Positions 58,457-64,000 of a DNA stretch of 64,000 bases are shown piece after piece. The notes beneath the pieces are model-generated. The model worked only from the letters and a program-made list of their open reading frames with translations. It was not told where the DNA came from and made no database searches. The translations under genes were made by a program, and so were the position numbers. This DNA is from Rhodococcus sp. 1163 (GTDB lineage Bacteria > Actinomycetota > Actinomycetes > Mycobacteriales > Mycobacteriaceae), in assembly GCF_002091985.1 (NCBI RefSeq), contig NZ_MKKX01000038.1, forward strand, positions 62,001 to 126,000, read 5' to 3'. Numbering within the stretch: the first letter of the stretch is position 1; every line of letters begins with the position of its first letter.

Positions 58457-59239
58457 GTGACAGATTCCCAGCAGGATCCGAACCGGCCGTCCGATTCGCA
58501 CAGTGAGAAGTCGGAAGAGACGCGTCGTGAGAAAAAGCCTCGATCCTTCTGGCGTGAACTGCCGATACTGATACTCGTCGCGTTGGTTCTGAGCTTCCTG
58601 CTCCAGACATTCGTTGCCCGCGTGTATCTGATTCCGTCCGAATCGATGGAACCGACGCTGCATGGCTGCGCCGGGTGCACCGGAGATCGCATCGTCGTGG
58701 AGAAGATCGGCTATCGCTTCGGAGACCCCAAGCCGGGTGACGTCATCGTCTTCCGTGGCCCTGACTCGTGGAACAGCGAATTCACCTCCCACAGGTCGTC
58801 GAACGCGATAATCCGTGGCGCCGAGGAAGTCGGCTCGCTGATCGGTGTCGTCGCACCGGACGAAAACGATCTCGTCAAACGTGTGATCGCCACCGGGGGA
58901 CAGACCGTAGAGTGCTGCGACGCTCAGGGGCGTGTTCTCGTGGACGGTAAGCCGCTCGACGAACCCTATATTCAGATGGACTTCCCGTTTACGCCTGACG
59001 TCATGACCTGCGATACCGAGCTGAAGTCCGGTCGTTGCTTTGCGCCCGTGACCGTGCCCGAGGGCAACGTCTGGGTCATGGGTGACAATCGAAGCAATTC
59101 GGCCGATTCGCGGTTCCATGTCTCGGACGAGCTGATGGGGACCGTGCCGATCGACAATGTGATCGGCAAGGCGTTCCTCATCGCACTGCCGCCATCGCGG
59201 TTCGGCACCCTCGACTCGCCCGACATCCAGGGACAGTGA
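58457..59239 (+). CDS. lepB: Signal peptidase I
   Basis: Membrane-bound protease that removes signal peptides from secreted proteins. The 260 residues start with a charged cytoplasmic tail, one membrane anchor (about residues 34-53, LPILILVALVLSFLLQTFVA), then the catalytic domain: Ser in IPSESMEPTLHG, Lys in NDLVKRVIATGGQTVE and the conserved GDNRSNSADSRF. A disulphide-type Cys pair (CDAQ, CDTELKSGRC) is present in the insert. GTG 58457 with TAATCT 6 bases before it. rnhB follows 14 bases after the stop. Confidence 0.96.
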   Translation: MTDSQQDPNRPSDSHSEKSEETRREKKPRSFWRELPILILVALVLSFLLQTFVARVYLIPSESMEPTLHGCAGCTGDRIVVEKIGYRFGDPKPGDVIVFRGPDSWNSEFTSHRSSNAIIRGAEEVGSLIGVVAPDENDLVKRVIATGGQTVECCDAQGRVLVDGKPLDEPYIQMDFPFTPDVMTCDTELKSGRCFAPVTVPEGNVWVMGDNRSNSADSRFHVSDELMGTVPIDNVIGKAFLIALPPSRFGTLDSPDIQGQ

Positions 59240-59253
59240 GCTGAACACGGGCA

Positions 59254-59994
59254 ATGAGTAGTTCGAGTCGATCACGAGGTCGTCCACCGTGGCCACCGCG
59301 TCCTGTCATTCGTCGCTCTTCGGGGCTGCGGACGATGGAGTCCGCACTCGAACGCAATGGACTGGGGCCGGTGGCAGGCGTCGACGAAGCAGGGCGGGGT
59401 GCATGTGCCGGACCGCTGACCGTCGCCGCCTGTGTGCTCGGCGGGAAAGCACACCCCGCGCTGGCAGATCTGAATGATTCGAAGAAGTTGACCGAGAAGC
59501 GTCGTGAGGAACTGTTTCCGAAGATCCAACGGCTGGCGCTCGCCTGGAGTGTGGTGTTCATCGATGCCGATGAGATCGATCGAATCGGTGTCCATGTCGC
59601 CAACATCGAGGGAATGCGAAGAGCTGTGGCAGGTCTTTCGATGATGCCCGGATATGTTCTCACCGACGGATTTCGGGTGCCTGGACTGCCGGTTCCGTCG
59701 CTCCCGGTGATCGGCGGCGACGCGACGGCCGCGTGCATTGCTGCGGCCAGTGTTCTCGCCAAGGTATCGCGAGACCGAGTGATGGTCGAGATGGATGCAG
59801 AAATCCCTGGTTACGGCTTCGCGGTTCACAAGGGTTACAGCACCAAAGCTCATGCGGTAGCGATGTCGGAACTCGGGCCGTGCTCGCAACACCGAATGTC
59901 GTACGCCAACGTTGCGGCTGCCGCGGCAGGCAGGACCGACGAAGTAGCGTCGGTCCTGGGCCGAATGGACTGCGATGAACGCAATGCGCGATGA
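59254..59994 (+). CDS. rnhB: Ribonuclease HII
   Basis: Cleaves RNA in RNA-DNA hybrids and at single ribonucleotides. The 246 residues have the catalytic Asp-Glu pair in [20 protein letters not shown], the later Asp in [39 protein letters not shown], and [15 protein letters not shown] 25-residue Arg/Ser/Pro-rich tail precedes the fold. lepB-rnhB-DUF2469 is the same order as Rv2903c-Rv2901c. Confidence 0.96.
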   Translation: MSSSSRSRGRPPWPPRPVIRRSSGLRTMESALERNGLGPVAGVDEAGRGACAGPLTVAACVLGGKAHPALADLNDSKKLTEKRREELFPKIQRLALAWSVVFIDADEIDRIGVHVANIEGMRRAVAGLSMMPGYVLTDGFRVPGLPVPSLPVIGGDATAACIAAASVLAKVSRDRVMVEMDAEIPGYGFAVHKGYSTKAHAVAMSELGPCSQHRMSYANVAAAAAGRTDEVASVLGRMDCDERNAR

Positions 59995-60034
59995 TTGAAC
60001 TTCATGCCAGCCGACGGAGGATGAGAACTAACCG

Positions 60035-60340
60035 ATGAGTGCCGAGGATCTCGAAAAGTACGAAACCGAGATGGAGCTCTCGTTGTATCGGGAGTACCGG
60101 GACATCGTCGGTCAGTTCAACTATGTGGTCGAGACTGAGCGCCGGTTCTATCTCGCCAACTCCGTCGAACTCATTCCCCACAACGCGGACGGCGAGATCT
60201 ATTTCGAGCTGCGAATGTCCGATTCCTGGGTGTGGGATATGTACCGACCGGCACGTTTCGTCAAGCATGTTCGGGTGATCACGTTCAAGGACGTCAACAT
60301 CGAGGAACTCGAGAAAACCGACCTGCGTTTGCCCGAGTAG
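60035..60340 (+). CDS. DUF2469 protein
   Basis: A 101-residue acidic soluble protein of the actinobacterial DUF2469 family (Rv2901c position). Conserved segments are YETEMELSLYREYRDIVGQFNYVVETERRFYLAN and YFELRMSDSWVWDMYRPARFVK. No function is established; it follows rnhB invariably in actinobacteria. GGAGGATGAG lies about 10 bases before ATG 60035. Confidence 0.92.
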   Translation: MSAEDLEKYETEMELSLYREYRDIVGQFNYVVETERRFYLANSVELIPHNADGEIYFELRMSDSWVWDMYRPARFVKHVRVITFKDVNIEELEKTDLRLPE

Positions 60341-60350
60341 ACCATTTCCC

Positions 60351-60509
60351 GTGTCGGTAACACTGTGGCTGCTGTTGATTGCGGCCGGCACCTATCTCGT
60401 GGGCCGGCGACGCTCGCGCAAGACGCTCGTCATGTGTGCTCAATTGATCGGTGCAGCCGCGCTATGCTTCGTACTGGGTCAGGTTTTGTGGTCGATTGTG
60501 CAGCAGTAA
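60351..60509 (+). CDS. Small two-segment membrane protein (hypothetical)
   Basis: A 52-codon reading frame with GTG start, 10 bases after the DUF2469 stop and ending at TAA 60507. The protein has two hydrophobic stretches (VTLWLLLIAAGTYLVG and CAQLIGAAALCFVLGQVLWSIV) separated by a basic loop RRRSRKTLV, which predicts a hairpin with positive loop inside. No homologue is recognised and the Shine-Dalgarno is weak. It may be cotranscribed with the DUF2469 gene; it could also be chance. Confidence 0.45.
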   Translation: MSVTLWLLLIAAGTYLVGRRRSRKTLVMCAQLIGAAALCFVLGQVLWSIVQQ

Positions 60510-60751
60510 CTTTTCAGCTCAGTGAATCGCCGCAATCGGTGATCGAATAGCGTGAGAGTCAATTCCATATTGAGTGCAGGACAAGGGAATTGGCTGCTCG
60601 CCTGTTTTGCGGATGTCTCGAAATCGGCTGTCTTTGCTCAATATGAAAGCTGAAACGTTGCTGTGGATTTCTGTCCAATGTTGGGAGAATGAGCCAATTG
60701 GTGGTAGAAACGGCTCTATAAGCACTTCCCTCGACTGTTAGAGGTTCGGAC
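60510..60751. other. AT-rich region before lsr2
   Basis: This 242-base gap is visibly lower in GC than its surroundings. It contains two overlapping inverted repeats in A-B-A'-B' order: CATATTGAG (60566-60574) with CTCAATATG (60637-60645), and AATTGGCT (60588-60595) with AGCCAATT (60692-60699). I see no gene. AT-rich DNA is the expected binding target of Lsr2 itself. Confidence 0.5.
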
Positions 60752-61090
60752 ATGGCACGCAAGACACTCGTCCAAATGATCGATGATGTCGACGGTTCGG
60801 TCATCAAGGACGGACAGGGTGAGACCATCGAATTCAGTATCGGTGGCAATCAGTACAGCATCGACCTGAACCTGAAGCATGCAAACGAACTGCACGAGCA
60901 GTTGGCATTCTGGATCGAGCATTCAGAGAAAGTATCGGGTCGTCGAGCACGCAAGACTTCACCGGCCTCCGCCCGTGGCAAGGTCGACCTGCAGGACATT
61001 CGCGCATGGGCGCGGGAAAATGGTTATGACGTGAGCGCACGCGGTCGAATCAGCCAGGACGTGCAAGCAGCGTACGAAGCAGCGCATTGA
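60752..61090 (+). CDS. lsr2: Lsr2-family nucleoid protein
   Basis: A 112-residue H-NS-like xenogeneic silencer. The N-terminal dimerisation part is ARKTLVQMIDDVDGSVIKD and IEFSIGGNQYSIDLNLKHANEL; the C-terminal DNA-binding part (about 76-112) contains LQDIRAWARENGYDVSARGRISQDVQAAY with the minor-groove RGR at 97-99. It binds AT-rich DNA and represses foreign genes. ATG 60752 has AGAGG 7 bases before it. It is an extra gene here relative to the M. tuberculosis order, where lsr2 is elsewhere; the genome may have another paralogue. Confidence 0.93.
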   Translation: MARKTLVQMIDDVDGSVIKDGQGETIEFSIGGNQYSIDLNLKHANELHEQLAFWIEHSEKVSGRRARKTSPASARGKVDLQDIRAWARENGYDVSARGRISQDVQAAYEAAH

Positions 61091-61150
61091 GTTCATTTCA
61101 CGCAGGGAGTTAATCTCGCGTAGGGATTTCATCCACGTAGCTGGACTTCG

Positions 61151-61191
61151 AGCAATGCCCCGACCAAGAAGGTTGGGGCATTGCTTTGTTT
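61151..61191 (+). terminator. Rho-independent terminator after lsr2
   Basis: AGCAATGCCCCGACC (61151-61165) pairs with GGTTGGGGCATTGCT (61171-61185) with one G-T pair and the loop AAGAA, followed by TTGTTT. Confidence 0.92.
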
Positions 61192-61266
61192 GTGGTGCCT
61201 TCGGGGGTGTGGTGCCATGCACATGGGTACGTCACGTATGCCCCCCGACGAGTTGAATTTCAGTGG

Positions 61267-61294
61267 TAATCCACAGGCGATTCGCTTGTCCACA
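61267..61294 (+). promoter_or_regulatory. Two DnaA-box-like 9-mers upstream of yraN-comM-dprA
   Basis: TAATCCACA (61267-61275) and TTGTCCACA (61286-61294) stand in the same orientation 19 bases apart. The second equals the mycobacterial DnaA box exactly; the first differs from the E. coli box TTATCCACA by one base. Confidence 0.5.
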
Positions 61295-61397
61295 GGGTGA
61301 TTCTCGAGCTGCGAGGATGCGGATCCTCGGTCCTTCCTTGGCGCATCGTCGGTTGTGGGTTCGGCAGATCGGCGAACCGACGACCGTGGGGAGTGCG

Positions 61398-61751
61398 ATG
61401 TCCAATTCGGACTTGGGGGCGCGCGGGGAGGCTTTGGCCGCTCTGCGTCTGGTCGATAGCGGAATGGAAATAGTCGAGAGAAATTGGCGATGCCGGTACG
61501 GGGAACTCGACATAGTCGCGCGTGAGGGCGAGGTTCTCGTCTTCGTCGAGGTGAAAACCCGTTCGGGGACCGGCTACGGAACTCCGGCAGAGTCGGTGAC
61601 GTACGCGAAACAGCAGCGGATACGTAAGCTCGCGCTGGCCTGGCTGGAGAACCGTGACAGCCCCTGGGTGAGAATGCGTTTCGACGTGGTCGCTATCGTG
61701 ATGGCACGAGGTGCCGATCCGGTCGTGACGCATTTGCGTGGGGTGTTCTGA
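61398..61751 (+). CDS. YraN-family (UPF0102) nuclease-fold protein
   Basis: A 117-residue protein with a restriction-endonuclease-like core: LGARGEALAALRLVDSGMEIVERNWRCRYGELDIVAREGEVLVFVEVKTRSG carries the E...D...ExK pattern. It is the UPF0102/YraN family (Rv2898c), always near comM and dprA; a Holliday-junction-type nuclease role is often proposed. ATG 61398 has GGGGAG 5 bases before it; GTG 61386 is an alternative. The stop shares a base with comM (TGATG). Confidence 0.9.
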   Translation: MSNSDLGARGEALAALRLVDSGMEIVERNWRCRYGELDIVAREGEVLVFVEVKTRSGTGYGTPAESVTYAKQQRIRKLALAWLENRDSPWVRMRFDVVAIVMARGADPVVTHLRGVF

Positions 61752-63259
61752 TGGCACTGGGCCGCGCTTTCTCGGTGGCCGTGTCCGGTGTGGATGGCCA
61801 AGTAGTGGAGATCGAAGCAGATATCGGCCGCGGATTGCCGGGAATTCATTTGGTAGGACTCCCGGACACAGCGTTGAACGAGTCACGAGACCGAGTAAAG
61901 GCGGCCGTAACGAACTCTGGCAATAGTTGGCCGGATTCTCGTGTAATTCTGGCACTATCCCCAGCTACTTTGCCGAAAGTAGGCTCCGTCTACGACCTCG
62001 GCCTTGCGTTGGCGGTTCTGGATGCAGCCAGACAGATCCCGCGGCGATCGCTCGAAAAGACCGTTTTCCTAGGCGAATTGGCATTGGATGGACGCCTTCG
62101 TCCGGTGCGCGGCGTTCTGCCAGGTGTGTTGGCAGTCAAACGGGCGAGGTGGTCACGAGTGGTGGTGCCGATCGCGGCACTGGCAGAAGCAGGTCTTGTC
62201 GACGGTATCGAAGTGCTCGGGGCAGGGTCGTTGAAGGAAGTCGTCGAATGGCTCCGGGGGGAAGTCGAATTGAGCCGGCCGATTCCCGGGCAATTCGGGC
62301 AAGACGTGGAATATCCGGATATGAGCGAGGTAGTCGGCCAGTCCGAGGCGAGGTGGGCCTTGGAAGTCGCTGCGGCCGGTGCGCATCACGTCATGCTGAC
62401 CGGACCTCCGGGAATCGGCAAGACGATGTTGGCACAACGACTTCCAGGAATTCTCCCACCCCTGACCGAATCGGAGGCATTGGAGGTGACCGCAATTCAT
62501 TCGGTTGCAGGCCTGTTGACCACAGAGCGGCCGTTGATTTCCTCGCCACCTTTCATCGCGCCTCACCATTCGACGTCGGTGAGCGCGCTCGTGGGCGGTG
62601 GAACCGGCATGGCGAAGCCAGGTGCAGTCAGTCGAGCGCACCGGGGCGTCCTCTTCCTCGACGAATGTGCCGAGATGGGTCTGAAAGTACTGGAGGCGTT
62701 GAGAACTCCGTTGGAGGACGGCGAGATCAGGATTGCGCGCCGCGATGGCGTGGCTCGGTATCCGGCACGTTTTCAATTGGTGTTGGCTGCGAATCCGTGC
62801 CCGTGTGCGCCGGCCAGAAATGCCGATTGTGTTTGTGCGCCGATGGTTCGGCGAAAGTACCTCGGCAAGCTGTCCGGTCCGCTTCTCGACCGCGTCGATC
62901 TGCGTATCGCCATGATGGGAGTGGCTACCGGTGCATTGACGGACGAGCTCGGAGAGACCACCGAGCACGTGCGTGCCCGCGTCATCGCGGCACGCGAGCA
63001 GGCAGCCGAACGTTGGCGCGAATACGGGTGGCGGACAAACGCCGAGGTTCCTGGACCTGCGCTGCGGCAGAAGTTCACACTCTCGCGTGAAGCCTTGGTT
63101 CCGGTCGAGAGAGCGCTTCGTAATGGTTCGCTGACCGCCCGAGGTGCCGATCGTGCTCTTCGCGTTTCCTGGACTTTGAACGATCTGGCGGGGGGAGACA
63201 TGCCAGGCATCGGCGAGGTGGGAGCCGCTTTGGACTTTCGAGACAGGGGGACGAGGTGA
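61751..63259 (+). CDS. comM: YifB/ComM-family Mg-chelatase-like AAA+ ATPase
   Basis: A 502-residue protein: an N-terminal Lon-protease-like fold (ADIGRGLPGIHLVGLPDTALNESRDRVKAAVTNSG), the AAA+ module with Walker A LTGPPGIGKTMLAQRLPGILPPL, GVLFLDECAEMGLKVLEALRTPLEDGE (Walker B) and a C-terminal Mg-chelatase-like domain with a CPCG-type Cys cluster (NPCPCAPARNADCVCAP). ComM is a branch-migration helicase for transformation in Vibrio and Haemophilus. The start overlaps yraN by one base; the stop overlaps dprA by 4 (GTGA). Position equals Rv2897c. Confidence 0.94.
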   Translation: MALGRAFSVAVSGVDGQVVEIEADIGRGLPGIHLVGLPDTALNESRDRVKAAVTNSGNSWPDSRVILALSPATLPKVGSVYDLGLALAVLDAARQIPRRSLEKTVFLGELALDGRLRPVRGVLPGVLAVKRARWSRVVVPIAALAEAGLVDGIEVLGAGSLKEVVEWLRGEVELSRPIPGQFGQDVEYPDMSEVVGQSEARWALEVAAAGAHHVMLTGPPGIGKTMLAQRLPGILPPLTESEALEVTAIHSVAGLLTTERPLISSPPFIAPHHSTSVSALVGGGTGMAKPGAVSRAHRGVLFLDECAEMGLKVLEALRTPLEDGEIRIARRDGVARYPARFQLVLAANPCPCAPARNADCVCAPMVRRKYLGKLSGPLLDRVDLRIAMMGVATGALTDELGETTEHVRARVIAAREQAAERWREYGWRTNAEVPGPALRQKFTLSREALVPVERALRNGSLTARGADRALRVSWTLNDLAGGDMPGIGEVGAALDFRDRGTR

Positions 63260-64000
63260 CGACGCACGATCCACGGCGCCTGGCCTGGGCGTACCTCTCT
63301 CGTGTTGCTCAGGGGCCACATCGGGTACTTCGCGACTTCGCAGCCGAGGCAGGTCCCGAAGGTGCCGCCGATGCCGTCTCCCGTGGGGCACTCGGTGAGC
63401 GATTGCAGGTCCGCTCGCATATCGACACTGCACGCGCGGACCTCGATCTTGTTGCATCTCTGGGTGGTCGGCTCATCACCCCCGATGATGACGAGTGGCC
63501 GATGTGGAAACTTCTCGCGTTCGACGGTGCTGGGATGCCGGTGGGCACCGATCAATGTGCGCCGTTGTCCTTGTGGGTTCTCGGCGCAGCTTCCGTGGCG
63601 GAGTTGACCGAGCGAGCCGTGTCGATCGTCGGTACACGTGCCGCCACGGCGTACGGCGAGCACGTGACTGCCGAGATTGCCGGAGATTTGGCAGTCGACG
63701 GCTGGACGGTTTTATCGGGGGCGGCATTCGGGATCGATGCGGCCGCCCATCGAGCTGCATTGGGCGTGGGCGGTTCGACCGTGGCGGTACTCGCGTGCGG
63801 AGTCGACCGAGCATATCCCTCGGGACACTCCCGGTTGCTTCACCGAATAGCACAAACGGGGGCCGTTATCAGTGAGTACGCCCCCGGCACGACGCCGGCC
63901 AAACACCGCTTTCTCGCTCGCAATCGATTGGTCGCAGGCCTCGGGTCGGCTGTGGTCATCGTGGAGGCTGGTTGGCGCAGCGGTGCACGCAACACAGCTG
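63256..64000 (+). CDS. dprA: DNA-processing protein DprA, N-terminal part (runs off the window)
   Basis: The gene starts at GTG 63256, overlapping comM by 4 bases, and is open to the end of the window (248 codons). DprA loads RecA on incoming single-stranded DNA. The Rossmann-like DNA-binding fold is visible: SIVGTRAATAYGEH, SGAAFGIDAAAHRAAL, VAVLACGVDRAYPSGHSRLL, GAVISEYAPGTTPAKHRFLARNRLVAGLG and VVIVEAGWRSGARNTA. The N-terminal 110 residues correspond to the SAM-like extension. With yraN and comM it forms a competence/recombination operon. Confidence 0.94.
   Translation, partial: MTTHDPRRLAWAYLSRVAQGPHRVLRDFAAEAGPEGAADAVSRGALGERLQVRSHIDTARADLDLVASLGGRLITPDDDEWPMWKLLAFDGAGMPVGTDQCAPLSLWVLGAASVAELTERAVSIVGTRAATAYGEHVTAEIAGDLAVDGWTVLSGAAFGIDAAAHRAALGVGGSTVAVLACGVDRAYPSGHSRLLHRIAQTGAVISEYAPGTTPAKHRFLARNRLVAGLGSAVVIVEAGWRSGARNTA

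Larger units (their letters stand above)
61091..61397. other. Intergenic region lsr2 / yraN
   Basis: This 307-base gap contains the lsr2 terminator (61151-61191) and two DnaA-box-like sites (61267-61294). The yraN reading frame is open from 61263 but is unlikely to be translated before 61398. I see no other gene. Confidence 0.6.

Overview
The window is a stretch of conserved core chromosome from a high-GC mycolic-acid actinomycete of the Rhodococcus/Nocardia type. This rests on many GTG and TTG starts, a HupB with a long lysine/alanine-rich tail, Lsr2, SepIVA, DUF2469, DUF5302 and DUF3515 proteins, F420-related genes and an FbiD homologue. Gene order follows, from memory, the Mycobacterium tuberculosis segment from Rv2996c (serA) down to Rv2896c (dprA), with large mycobacterial insertions absent and a few extra genes present. 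I see no phage, transposon, CRISPR array, integron or biosynthetic cluster.

Layout. 1-8 kb: end of serA, leuB, an MFS transporter, a FAH-family hydrolase, gltX, a YihY membrane protein and a PolA-like polymerase. 8.1-8.5 kb: tRNA-Gln(CUG) and tRNA-Glu(CUC). 8.5-13.1 kb: a DUF5302 protein, a PPOX oxidoreductase, an IclR regulator divergent from leuCD, and hupB. 13.2-25.6 kb: mutT1-ppk1-fbiD on the minus strand, then gpsA, ddl, a DUF3515 protein, thiL, a gamma carbonic anhydrase, ung, an enoyl-CoA hydratase, rpmB and a DhaL/FakA-like kinase protein. 25.6-36.9 kb: recG, pyc, rsmD, coaD, sepIVA, a DUF177 protein, rpmF, rnc, mutM, an OsmC protein and acylphosphatase. 37-49.4 kb: smc, ftsY, amt-glnK-glnD, an M23 peptidase and ffh. 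49.4-64 kb: an amidohydrolase, a CPBP protease, rpsP-khpA-rimM-trmD, lppW, tex, a membrane protein, rplS, lepB, rnhB, a DUF2469 protein, a small membrane ORF, lsr2, yraN, comM and the start of dprA.

How the genes work together. Leucine synthesis (leuB, leuCD, IclR), nitrogen sensing (amt, PII, GlnD), co-translational secretion (ftsY, ffh, lepB), ribosome and tRNA biogenesis (rpmB, rpmF, rpsP, rimM, trmD, rplS, rsmD, DUF177 protein, khpA, rnc), DNA repair and chromosome organisation (mutM, ung, recG, mutT1, rnhB, smc, hupB, lsr2, dprA) and central metabolism (pyc, gpsA, coaD, thiL, ddl) are interleaved in short operons, often with 1-4 base overlaps.

The most interesting material is regulatory. 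thiL has no ATG, GTG, TTG or CTG start in frame ahead of its conserved N-terminus, and probably uses ATC behind a perfect Shine-Dalgarno. Six genes share a TANNNT hexamer exactly 6 nt before the start codon, which suggests leaderless mRNAs. A GlnR box with exact spacing precedes amt-glnK-glnD. An 18-bp palindrome lies between the IclR gene and leuC. Two DnaA-box-like sites precede yraN-comM-dprA. The rpsP and rplS units share a near-identical 17-mer and each has a structured leader.
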